Positions 14,601 through 25,100 of a DNA stretch of 64,000 nucleotides are shown in pieces. The stretch is from NCBI RefSeq assembly GCF_019649055.1, contig NW_026570222.1, positions 1,550,001-1,614,000 on the forward strand. The letters run 5' to 3'. The translations under genes were made by a program, and so were the position numbers. The DNA is from Paramacrobiotus metropolitanus (taxonomy: Eukaryota; Tardigrada; Eutardigrada; Parachela; Macrobiotidae). The number at the start of each line of letters is the position of its first letter. Position 1 is the stretch's first letter. The notes under the pieces are model-generated. The model was given only the letters and a program-made list of their open reading frames with translations, ran no database searches and was not told where the DNA came from.

Positions 14601-17600
14601 CCGTAAACGGGAAGATTCGGAGGCATTCCGATTCGGATAATCTTGTCCCACCCAAACGACTTAAACCAACGGTGGCTGACCGGTTACGACATACCATCAA
14701 CATGAATATTGTCAGGCGCATGAACAGCGCTTCCCCTGAGCGCGATTTCAACAATCCCTTCGGTTTTAAACCGGGACCACTGGAGGTAAAACTACTGATT
14801 TTCTCATTTCTCTCTGCTAATGGTCTAATGCGCTACTGATTGTGGATACTGCTAGTCTGCTAATACCAGTGGACGAAAATATATGAATCTAGCAATAGAA
14901 GTGCACGTTGCACTTAGCTTATACGTGTATTATGTGTATCAGTTATACTCGTAAAAGCAGTATTAAAAAGTGTATGATAATTTGCAGGATTTCGACGTGG
15001 TGGATGAGAAACCACCCCAATCGTTTTTGTTTCCTGTTCCCGCTCTTTTGGAATCAGCTCCTTATGATGGTAATTTACATGGCAACTTTCCACCATCCAA
15101 CGAGGATCGTTTGTCCAGCGACGTCTTTCTTGCGAAATCCCCTGAATCCGTTACATCATCCAGCGGGAGCAGTAGTGTGGATTATCCAGAACCGACCAGT
15201 TCGATTAGTCCATCTTTATCGTTGATTAAAAAACAGAAACGCGTAGGTTCATCTGATTTTCCGTTGGACTCATTTTTTAGTGAGACATCTGTTTTTGTTT
15301 TGCGATAGCGTCCTGAACCTTTGTACATACCTCCATATGCTAGCACTGCTCAACCGATGTCGTTGTCGCCCGGAAACGAAACTATCTCTATGACGCACAG
15401 CATGAGTATGCCGTCGCCACTACAGACGACGCTCTTGACACCACCGCCGGTCAGTTCGCTTCTGTCGCCTGGTATTGGCTACCAGAGTCGATTGCGTTCC
15501 CCTCTGCCCCGCGAAGGAACGGAAAAGCACATCTCACCACCTCCTTATACTCCTCCGCCAATGTTGTCTCCCAATCGACATGGTTCTGGGTTGTTCTGGA
15601 ACGTGATCAGTGGCAGCGGATCCAATGGCACCACGACTCCGCAGTCGGGAGCCAAATTCAATCTTCTGAGACGAAGTTTGTGCTTTGCATTGGTTCTTTA
15701 TGTGAACGAATTCTAGTTGTGACTTTTTCAGGTCTTTCGAGTTCTTCTACGGGACATTTGGATAATCAGAGTTACTTCCGACGGGCATCCACCAGCGGAA
15801 GCGTCAAAGATGAACACGACTCCCGTGAAAGTCCATTTTATTTTGGACCGGCTTTGGATGCCCCCGTCACCGACATGATGCCGTATGTGGATCTTTCATG
15901 CCTTTTTAAGCTTGTTCGAATTTTTCGCTAAGCGCGTGATATTTTTCTTACTAGGCATATTAATCTTGGAGACAGACATCAAGCGGATCTTCCTGCGTTG
16001 AATTGTGAGCACTCGGTGTAGTAAAAGTATTTGTATTGTGGAGATTTTAATCGTTATTGCTTCAGATCATCGTAACGAGAAGGAAAGTTTGCCAGAGGAT
16101 CTTATGTGTGGAAACCGGATGTATTGCAGAATCTCGCCGATCAGGAAGGTGGGGAGTTTTTACAGCGTATTCAGGCTTTGTGCCATGTAAAAGGTCGTCG
16201 GTAAATCTTGGTACAGCTGCTGCTGCAGTAATTGTTCCTTCGAGTTGATTGAAGTGCAATGTCAGGTTTTTATTTTACTAGTGACACAAAGAGACTTAAT
16301 TTTCGATTCATTAGTTGTTTCCGCAACAACAAACCAGTAGGCTTGTTTAATTAAGCGGATATAACAGCCAACTGGTTTTTCGTAGATGGTTCCATGCTTA
16401 TTTTCTAAAAATAGCAAAAGTACTGTATACTTGGCAGTTTTTTCATGGAAGTATATTTCAGTGCGTGATTATATCGCTTTGGCTGACTCTGGCGTGGTTC
16501 CAAAAAGCGGAAGAAACACCGAGTTGGCGTATCATTTGTTGTATTTGACGTCTGGAGATGTACGTCTGTGTACGAAGGCCTTGCTTAGCACGGATACCCT
16601 ATGCGCCATTGTACCGCCACATCATCCCATTCGGGAGTATCGCTACCAGGAAAGTGATCTCTGGAGTCAGGAAGAAATTGCTACATTTTCCTCAGCACTG
16701 CACAAATACGATAAAGATTTCTACTTGGTATCGGCGGCGGTACGTTCATTTGCCAGTCCCTGGTTGTAAAGAATTGTGCCGAATCTGGTTGTTAACTTTT
16801 AGGTTCAATCTAAAACAACGAAGCAGTGTGTTGAGTACTATTACTGCTGGAAAAAACAAATGCCTGATGAGTATAAACGAGTACGCGGAGCGCGTTCGCG
16901 CTTCCGACGGCAAGAAGAGCTGGTTACCCGCAGCAAAACAGCTGCTGCTCTGGCAAGTGAACAAAAAGAGTCTGCGGTGGAGCAGTCAAAACCTGTTACC
17001 GAAGCCGCTAAACAGAAAGACTCCACAGGACCGTATGCTTGTCCACAACCGAATTGTGGCACTGTAAGTGAATTAATTTTGTTACACTATTGACAGAAAT
17101 TTACCCCCAGAGGCAAGTACAGCTAATTTGCCTAAAACAAAACCTGGGTATCTTCATAGGAACTGCAGATCATGTTTTCGGGGTTTTTATATTTGCTGTT
17201 AATTGTTCGTTAGTAGTGTGTTTTAAATCTTAATCTGACAAAGTTTATTTGTATTGTTATGGGTTATTTTAGCTGTTTGCTACCAAGCAAGCCTTGTCCG
17301 CACATTCTCGTGTGCATCTTCCTCGCAGCAGCAACCGTGTAGCTGCCACTTTAGACAAGTGCCCTCCGCCGGACCCAAAAGGCCAAGGAAGTCCAGGCGA
17401 AAAACCAGCCAAACGCCGAGATGCGTCACCGTACCAGGAATCTGAATCAACTGAATTTCCTTGTCGAATATGTGGAAAGTATGCCGTTTGTCGGTTATAT
17501 CATGATTTAGTTAATTGATATTGCTACCAAATTTTTTTATTTCTAGGGTGTTCCAAGGAGTAAAAAGTCGTAATGCTCACATGAAAGTTCATCGTCTCAC

Positions 17601-17643
17601 TGAGAATCAGTCCGCATCCCTTGTCAGTACTACGGCCCAGTGA
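5661..17643 (+). CDS. TRERF1: TRERF1/ZNF541/MIDEAS-like zinc finger, ELM2-SANT corepressor subunit
   Basis: Exons: 5661-6378, 7838-7978, 8184-8259, 13506-13695, 13791-13900, 13980-14088, 14189-14785, 14988-15242, 15309-15675, 15732-15882, 15955-16017, 16096-16186, 16452-16739, 16803-17063, 17273-17478, 17547-17643; about 1,235 residues. Order of parts: low-complexity N-terminus (1-285), four C2H2 fingers (about 293-436, including [14 protein letters not shown] and [12 protein letters not shown]), a Ser/Pro-rich linker with [12 protein letters not shown]2 ([15 protein letters not shown], then VWKPDVL), SANT ([24 protein letters not shown]), and two C-terminal fingers ([17 protein letters not shown]). 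This arrangement is diagnostic of TRERF1/ZNF541, subunits of the mitotic deacetylase (MiDAC) complex whose ELM2-SANT recruits and activates HDAC1/2 in the nucleus. Phases close at every join, but those at 16017/16096 and 16186/16452 use weak sites. The ATG at 5661 is the first in frame; an upstream exon is possible. Confidence 0.9.
6379..7837 (+). other. TRERF1 intron 1
   Basis: This 1.46 kb intron has a GTAAGG donor and a TTTACAG acceptor, both phase 1. It holds short ORFs of no recognisable family and a direct repeat of about 11 bases near 7610-7635. I see no gene or mobile element in it. Confidence 0.6.
9531..9559. repeat. left copy of a 29-bp flanking direct repeat with palindromic core
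   Basis: This stretch abuts the left end of the retrotransposon. Its core is TCTCGTAC, five bases, GTACGAGA, a perfect inverted repeat. A copy with one difference lies at 12887-12915, just beyond the right end. Confidence 0.7.
9560..12880 (-). mobile_element. tyrosine-recombinase (DIRS-superfamily) retrotransposon fossil with split direct repeats
   Basis: Read on the minus strand, the element has the order reverse transcriptase (YLDDF catalytic motif near 12150), RNase H-like region (about 11.8-11.3 kb) and tyrosine recombinase (about 11.2-10.25 kb, with an HSFRRGG motif near 10.42 kb). Its ends carry split direct repeats: one segment is present at 12634-12880 and 9803-10046, the other at 10047-10249 and 9560-9761. 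This A1-internal-B1-A2-B2 plan is typical of PAT and Ngaro types rather than of LTR elements. The element is broken, with several interruptions of its coding regions. One repeat pair is almost identical and the other differs by several percent, so insertion was fairly recent. It lies antisense in an intron of the TRERF1-like gene. Confidence 0.88.
12887..12915. repeat. right copy of the 29-bp flanking direct repeat
   Basis: It matches 9531-9559 at all but one base and lies six bases outside the right end of the tyrosine-recombinase element. Elements of this class normally integrate without a target duplication, so the repeat may be part of the insertion site or an unrecognised end of the element. 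Confidence 0.65.
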
Positions 17644-18512
17644 GCGTGATGGGCAACGTTGACGCTCCCACTGTAGTAGCTGACAGTGATTTATATTCGT
17701 CGCATGATGGGTGTCCCTTCCGGTCAGTTTTCCTGGTCAAAATAGGAGGCCGGTTTTTGGAAAGTTCTTATTTTTTTATAATTACCTACCTCTAAGGGGG
17801 TCTTGTTAGGGCGGAGTATTACTAATCGACTGTCTTTCGTTGATGTTACTTTTTAATTGGGTGTTTAAAGAGCACAGAGAAATAGATGACTTTACATATT
17901 GTACCTTGCTAGGAATGGGTGACTGCGTTCCGGCCGCCATAGTGATTGCTGAAATTTGTATATTTTTGAGTTGTGGAACTTTGTTTATAACGGTGTTATT
18001 ATTTTTCAAATTATAAGTTGTTGTTACGTTGTCTACAAGGTAATAATGAGAATTCATTAAAGCGGAGACACCAAGTTGTTTCCCTTTATTGTATCATACC
18101 GTTGCTTTCCAGGAAAAAAAAGCAAATTTACGACAGAAGCAGATAACAGTTCAATACAAAATGAAAGATTACAACGAAATATAAGAAACTAAAATACCAA
18201 AAGGGCTGAAATTGATTCTGAGATGAATTATACACAGTAGTAACGACAAATGAAAAAGTCCTTATCAAATTGACATTTGTGGTTACATGGAATTGTATGA
18301 TAGCTCTCTAAAACTCTATTTGTGCATCGAAGATCTATCATAGCCAAAAATCTATCTCACACAAATTTTACACGGAATCTTAGCCAGGGCCGCTGTACAC
18401 TTGCAGCTTACTGTGACTTGGATAAACAATGGTTCGAACACCCTTCCGACGCCGTAACTGCGTCAAGTCATTCAACTCCAATACAAATCAAAAATTCCAA
18501 AACAACGTTTCG
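17644..18512. other. convergent 3' regions of TRERF1 and TJAP1
   Basis: The plus-strand TRERF1 gene ends at 17643 and the minus-strand TJAP1 gene ends at 18513, so this 0.87 kb holds both 3' untranslated regions. A TTTATT at about 18083 (AATAAA on the minus strand) could serve TJAP1. I see no other gene. Confidence 0.5.
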
Positions 18513-19557
18513 CTATACGTGTAATATTCGTCCAGGCTCCCCCGCGCCATTCACCTGTCGATTCTGAGTGAGCTGCCTGGCGCGCACATCGCCACTGGGA
18601 CTACCCGAACTCAACGATCGCAGATCTTCCTGTATCACACTGGCAATGGCGTCAGCCGATATCCGCTTGGATGTTGGCTGAGACCGCTGATCGATCCCAT
18701 TCACGGAGCCGTTCGACGACGAACGGTATGGTGGGATGGCGTGGTGCTTCTTCAGCACCGGCACCATCACAGCACTGGGCGGAAACGGTAAGGGAAGGAT
18801 ATCAATGTCCGCCGCCGGCTTAACTGGGCGATCATCGTCCGAAGCGTCATCGTTCAAGCTCCCACTGAGACTGGACGAATCCGAAGGATCCAGTTTAGAA
18901 CGAACGTAAGCCGGCAACTATAAGGAATATAAAAAGTGAATGTTTGCAAGGCAGGTATCATGCACGCTACACATACGGTGTGGAAATCGTGATCGACAAA
19001 TCCAGCGGGATTGCACTGCAGCAAGGACAGGGCCAGGTTGCAGTCCCTGCGGTATCGTACCTGCAATTCAATAAAAACTTTATTCACCAAAATTCAGAAT
19101 AAAAACGCACTATTATTTCAACAAACCTGTAAGCTACAAAGCAACGCGGTATGATAGTCCCACACAGGCAACGCTACACGTAGTGCTCACGTAACTCACA
19201 TTTTCTTCCTCAAGTTGCTCCGACCGGAGTTCCGCATTGATCATCCGTTCTTGCATTGCTTCCATCTTGTTTTTCATCTCAGCTTTTTGTTCTTCACAGT
19301 TTGTTACCTGTAAAATTACAACACTTTAGCCAGCCGCAGAGATATAGGCACGTCATCGCTTTCCAGCAGTTCTTACCACTTTGAGGAGCTTGTCCTCGAG
19401 ATTCTGATTCACTTTCAGTAGTCTATGGTGTGATTCCAGCAATCTAAGCAGAGAAAGCACAGAATCAATTTTTCGGTTTGCCGAAAAACGCGGTTCACGG
19501 AGAAGACCTGTTGTATTTTTCCAACAGCATGTAGGCATCCGGATATGATGATTCCAT
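18513..19557 (-). CDS. TJAP1: tight junction-associated protein 1-like (TJAP1/Pilt), short form
   Basis: Exons (minus strand order): 19508-19557, 19377-19443, 19200-19307, 18977-19060, 18513-18917; 237 residues, all phases close. Residues 1-80 or so are a charged helical coiled coil (LLEKYNRLLESHHRLLK, then NCEEQKAEMKNKMEAMQE). The next exon holds RRDCNLALSLLQCNP followed by DFHTLPAYV, matching the TJAP1 block that ends the coiled coil (KDCNLAVQLLKCNKSHF, then LPCEL in vertebrates). The tail is Ser/Pro-rich and unstructured. TJAP1 is a peripheral Golgi, trans-Golgi and junction protein in vertebrates. The protein here is much shorter than the vertebrate form (over 500 residues): both the coiled coil and the tail are reduced. 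The ATG at 19557 begins MESSYPDAYMLLEKY. The BEGAIN family is a more distant alternative. Confidence 0.8.
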
Positions 19558-20734
19558 CGTCGTCGACTGGGCCACTGTCAACGAGTGGCTACGATGCATT
19601 TCAGTAAAACACAAACGGGTTTCAATATTAACAAATCAATTTGTTATTCCTTTCGTCAGCAACAGATAAGCCTCTTGGAATAAAACCGTCTTGGAAAATC
19701 CGTCTTGGAATAAAACGATTGTGCAATCCTCAACCGAGTTCTTCCTACACACTTGACTGACGTGAGAACTATGTTCAAGTTCAACACTCCATATTGCAAG
19801 CCTGCCAATGTGCGTGCGATTCAATGCGAGAGAAACAAATTCTTTTAATTTTGATTCACATTTCAAACGCAGATGATAACGAAGACGACGAGTAACTGGG
19901 ACTACAGATTTATACTCCGGGTGGCGTGTTAAAATCTAATCAATAACCGACGGTAACCATCAGCCCATTAGTAATGGCCCCCCACTCCCCAGTAGCAGAG
20001 TAACAGTAATTAGGGGTTTAGAAATTAAGAACAAACAAAGAAGACTGTAATATTAAAAAATTGTGGTCCAGAACAACAAGCAGATTAAACAGATAGCTAC
20101 TACAAGTACTTAATTGTAATTGTAATTGCTGCACCTGATTATACATTCTAGATACTATGGTAAACACGCGGAAGTGTGCGCAGAAATCTGACTGCCTTTA
20201 ATACACCTGTGTGACGTTTACAGTTCTTTCGATCGTGTATTATTACTCATGCTTATTGCTTACGTAACGAATGCCGTTGCGTAGCTCGTTCACGTACGAG
20301 AACGAAAAAATTAATGAATGACCCAAAAAATTCGAATTGCAAGTTACCTTTTTAAGTCAAACAAGTCAAATTTCCAAACTTACCCACGAAAACAGAAACT
20401 TTTCGTCATACGGTGATAGTGAATATTTTGTAATTCTTGTAGCACTTGTTGTTGCGCTTTCGGCTTTCAGTAGGGTTTACAGTTTAGATTACTTTTGGTT
20501 ATCTGCTGCAGTTTGCCCTACTATTTTCAGTTACCTTTTTATAAGCTTGACGTTTGTGTAAATATTTTAATAATACTTGAACCTTTTGGTTTGTGACATT
20601 TCAGAACCGAAAGAAAATGTGACTGGTGCAAACTAACCGTGAGTTCTTTTACCGAGGAATATTTTGTGGAAGCGCACACGGATACGTAATAAGCTTGGAC
20701 TTGCCCATAATTATTGAGATAGGAGATTAAGAAA
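19558..20734. promoter_or_regulatory. probable bidirectional promoter between TJAP1 and FAM177
   Basis: The two genes are divergent, with start codons 1.18 kb apart, so this interval must contain both 5' leaders and promoters. No TATA box stands out. The 20220-20320 part is richer in GC and CpG (cACGTACGAGAACG and similar) than its surroundings and is the best candidate core. The FAM177 leader may contain an intron. Confidence 0.4.
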
Positions 20735-21823
20735 ATGAGTCATTCCAAAAGCCAGGAGATTTTTACCGTTATCGCGGACGCTAAAATTCGTGAACTGCGT
20801 GAAAGCATGGCCGCGAAAGAGGATACATCTGGACATTCCCGAATAATTCACTGTAGCGATGGAACTATCAATCTGGACGAACTGGAAGACGATGACGAGG
20901 AAACGAAGGAAATGGGACCTGTCGTTGATCCGGTAAGAATGTTCTTGGGAATGCTAATCAGGACGGAAAATAGGCGGTATATTATACGGTGATTCAATAT
21001 TTTTTTGTTGTTAGAAAACACTGACATGGGCTCCGTGGGCCTGGTACCAAGCATTGAATGTGGGTGGAAAAGTTCTTAAAGGTGGGTTCTTTTCCAGAAT
21101 CTCCAGCATTTTTTTAGATTGTAACTGGAGCCTTCTTCGTATTTGTGCATAATATATAACTCGCAGCTGAGCTAATTTGTCGCTTTGCTCCTTTGCTACG
21201 ATGTCTTCGCCTTTTCGATGGTTTTCTATCTCTGTTCTTTTGGTCTCAGCACGAGTTAAATCCTACTCGTAGGATATTCATTATCTACATCTCTATAACA
21301 ACACTTTAATTTCCTTTTCCCGTTTACCATGTAAGTAGCTGGTTATGTTAACATGTTAACAATAATCAGATTTTTACTTGATAGAAATATGTTACTGTTG
21401 CTATTTTGAGCATTTTCACTTCTATTTCGTCACTGCTTATTCGTTTTTTTTTGCGGTGTTGACCAGAATTTTCACTGCTTTATCTGACAAGTGTACTGTG
21501 TAGGTAGTGTCGAAATTGTTTTTGCAGTGTGCGACTTTCTGGGTGAGCATCTGGCCGATTTTTTTGGAATAACTACTCCAAAATACCAACTGGAAATCGA
21601 TGAGCGTTTGGCTATGATAGAGGAAGAAAAAGCTGAACAGTTGCAGGCGATGGAAGATCACAGGCACTGGGCTGGTCGAAGTGAACCATTAATAGAACTG
21701 GGACCGCGTCTGGACGCGGGGGATTTATCACATGATGTTGACAATCAGCTGGAAATCGTTTCCGAACAACCATCAACAGCAGCGCTTGGTCAAGGTGATG
21801 CTCCGCTAATGCATTCCAAATAA
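20735..21823 (+). CDS. FAM177A: FAM177 family protein
   Basis: Exons: 20735-20932, 21015-21081, 21528-21823; 186 residues, phases 0 and 1 close. The family core is unmistakable: RIIHCSDGTINLDELEDD, then VDPKTLTWAPWAWYQA, then VCDFLGEHLADFFGITTPKY, followed by an acidic helical stretch (IDERLAMIEEEKAEQ). The corresponding human FAM177A1 motifs are LTWGPYLWF and VCDFLGEKIASVLGI. FAM177A1 is a small Golgi- and endomembrane-associated protein whose biochemical role is poorly defined. The first ATG follows AAGAAA and is the first in frame. The gene ends 290 bases from the converging amino-acid transporter gene. Confidence 0.9.
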
Positions 21824-22112
21824 TACGGCCTCGGTGCCGTGATCTTCCGCGATTTTTCGCCAAGCTTACACTGATGGATCTGACGGTTACACAGGTTCCT
21901 AGATTTCACGCAAAAATTAATTTGTTTTATGGTTAAATCGACGCGATCCGTACTTTATTATTGATTTTTCTTGTTCAAGCTTTGGTTTAATGACAGAATG
22001 TCTTGGCTGTGTTGACAGAATCAGTTTTTTATACGGGTAAATCTCAAAGGCATAAAAAAATCAGATTGAATTATCACAGGCATTGGCATGCTTAAGAAGA
22101 TCAAAGATCTCT
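21824..22112. other. short convergent 3' region
   Basis: The FAM177 gene (+) and the transporter gene (-) end tail to tail here. TTTATTATTG near 21955 reads as AATAAA on the minus strand and could be a transporter poly(A) signal, in addition to the ATTAAA that overlaps its stop codon. Confidence 0.5.
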
Positions 22113-22117
22113 TTAAT
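22112..22117 (-). terminator. poly(A) signal variant overlapping the transporter stop codon
   Basis: On the minus strand the last codons read GCT AAT TAA AG, so ATTAAA overlaps the stop. If used, the 3' untranslated region would be only about 20 bases. Confidence 0.4.
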
Positions 22118-25100
22118 TAGCGCAGGTATTGTTAGCTGCACCCGGGAGGAAACACGGTCGCGAAAAGGAATCCGGTTGAATCATCTCCGTAATCCCGGCA
22201 TATGTGCCTGTGCCAGCGGCAAACAGTCCGACTAGCATAATCTCAATGATTAGTGTTTTCTCCCATAATGGAATATCGAAGGACGAAGCGGGATAATTGC
22301 TGGCGGGGCCCAGTATTTCTGCTTCGGCTTTGAATTTGCGGTTGAGAATAATGTAGAATAACCCAGGGAAGACAAACGAAAGCATGCCAATGGTGGAGGC
22401 GCCCAGCAAATCCAGTAAAACACCGAATGTTGGGATAGTTTCGGCAATGAATACTGATATAAGCAGCAAAACTGTGCGGGTTGCGGCTCGTTTCCACCCG
22501 AATGCTGTTATAAAAGCGCGTAATGATTACAGTAATTATAGTTTTCGCTGAAACACATCCAGCTGCAGTGCAGATTAGACAAGAGTAATTTAACTGTGCC
22601 ACACGCAGATAATGCTAGAGTAGGTCACAATCGTAGTGTGATTAAATTCGAAAACTGTACTTATAGGTTTTGTTACGCCAGGTTAACGACTACCGGACTA
22701 CGTATATAATTTTCCATTGCCACTCCATTATCATTGCACTAATTCAAAAGTGTGAAGTCTGTAGAGCAAAATTAAAGCGGTTAGGCTACTCTTTCTGTAA
22801 GTGTAGATAGAGATCAATGCACTGAACCACTGGTTTGTTATCTATTTTCGGAATTTTTTAGCCGTTTGTGTTTCTATCGACGGACGGCGCAGTTTTGCTA
22901 AACAAAATTAGATAACTACGCCGATTGGACAGGAACAATCAGCATCAGGTATTGATCTATTGATAATAAACACAATTTTGGTAATATATATATAGTCTGT
23001 ACTTACTTTTGGGTACTTTTAAAATTTCTTCGGTTTCCTGTAAAAGATGGACGATGTATTCATATTAAGAATGCATAGATCGTGGAAACTGAAATAAATT
23101 GATGTGTGAACTAACTTGAAATACTGCATTCCAAACGATATTAGATGCAAATAGCAAATGCATCGTCACCAAAACTATAAAAGGCAGACATATTTTGTTA
23201 TTGCAGATTGCAGTCACTACGTACATAACTTAATTGTAATCATACTCATACTTAAAGATGCATATTGTAGACCGCCCGGAGTTATACTTTTTAAAATGTT
23301 GGACTTCAGACCCTCGCCATAAACAGCAAATCTGAAGCAAACATTCCAAAAGCTCGTGTAAATACGTGAATGGCATTAATATCAGCCTTACATAAGAAAT
23401 AGGGTAGGCATCATACGGTCTAGACAGCGCAATGAGCAGTCCACTGCTACTGGAACGACACGGCTCATAATATGCCTACGTAATTGACTTACCCGACAGT
23501 AATCATCGGAAGATATAAGATTAGTATCACTAAAACACAGCAAAATATGCATATTAACGTTAATCTTGTAATGTTATTGTTTGTCCTAATGGTAAGTACA
23601 TATCTATATATTGTTTTCGTTATTTTGTACTAGCAGTAGCGACATTAACACTACTGCCATACATATCCGATTGTTAAACTGCAGTTTTGATAATAGTGAC
23701 CTTTAAGGAGAATTTGGTATAATGTAGTATAATTAAATGTAGACTCAGTTGAATATTTATAAGTAACTCGCAGTGCGAGTTACTTAGCTCGTACTTCCCA
23801 GCTACGCACTTGCGTATGCAAAAAAAGCCGCTCGTCCGAATTTCTTTCCATCCTTCATGTCATCTTGAATTGTAGGGAACGTTGGATGTCCTATACACCG
23901 TCAAACGAATTTAAATAAAACCCAGCAAGAGTATAGACCAATTAATTGTTCTGATTACTGTTCCAGTAGGAAATATTTCTGGTGCCGAACTCCGACCGTA
24001 ATAAGTACATAATTATTTCAGCACGAGATCAAAATTTTGCTACGATGCCAACACAACTACTCGTAAAGCTTATGAAAATTCACTATCGTATCATACAAAT
24101 AAAACAAATATTCATATTATTTCATCAACAATTCTCAAACATTTTATGCTTTAACAATAAATTCTATCGTGGCAAATCTCTAGATTCACTTATAAAGTCT
24201 GAAACCTAATTATACACTGAGTTGCGAATCGCGTTACCTCCGAAGGCGAATGCCATAGTACCAAAAGCCAAAAAGAAAACCGAAAAAGAAGATGTGCCGT
24301 ATTTAACTCCCGGTGTAAAATCCAACCCCGCTTGAATAACTGCAAACATATTATAGAATATAGCACGATTGCATACTTATGTACGCGTACTTACCTAATT
24401 ATGAGTCGTAAAGTACGTAGTGCTGATGATTTATGATTTAATGTTTATATAATAAAATTATGAACGTTTTGTTGCCGTTATACACGTTCTCTGAAACAAC
24501 GAATCTATTGTCATAAAACCATTGTAATTTACAAGGAACGAATCTATTGTCATAAAACCATTGTAATTTACAAGGAACGAATCTATTGTCATAAAACCAT
24601 TGTCATAAAACCATTGTAATTTTTTTAGTTTAACTAATTTCGTCAAACCTTAAATAATTGTAGAGCAAAATGGTGTTTTCTAACACAAGGGAAAGTAAAT
24701 GTCTACATTCTACAAGAATGAATGAAATACAAGTTTTTAGGATTAGCTAGCTTACTTATTAAAACTACAGCAATGGCCGTTGCAAGTGCAGCTCCCATAG
24801 CCAATGGCTAGAATTTCAGAAAACAAGGCTTATGAAAGTTGCGAAGGTGCGGAGTTGTCGTGCTAAAAAGCATTCCATACCCAAAAATCTTTCGGAGTTC
24901 CAAGCCATAAAATGGGACACAATACCGCCGCGACAATAAGTATCCAGTAACACTGGCTTATAGCAATTCCTCCAAGGTTGCAAAATAGTGTCTTCATATT
25001 TTCCGCCGCCAAAAGCACTACGATAAATCCCTTCTTCGTTAAAAAACAAATATCCGGCAACCCAAAATAATTTGCAGCAGTACATGTACACTTTATTTAA

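Noticed and set aside
14059-14754. 231-codon open frame on the minus strand
   Set aside because: It is exactly antisense to TRERF1 coding exons, which have fingers, phases and splice sites; the antisense frame has a skewed composition and no domain.
23391-23470. Apparent exon with good acceptor and GTAAGG donor in the transporter gene
   Set aside because: Its phase does not fit, and the exon at 23252-23331 joins 23493-23529 directly to give the conserved GFAVYGEGL motif.
24458-24646. Repeating 13-residue peptide on the minus strand
   Set aside because: It is a 39-bp tandem repeat inside transporter intron 7; flanking exons splice across it with matching phases.
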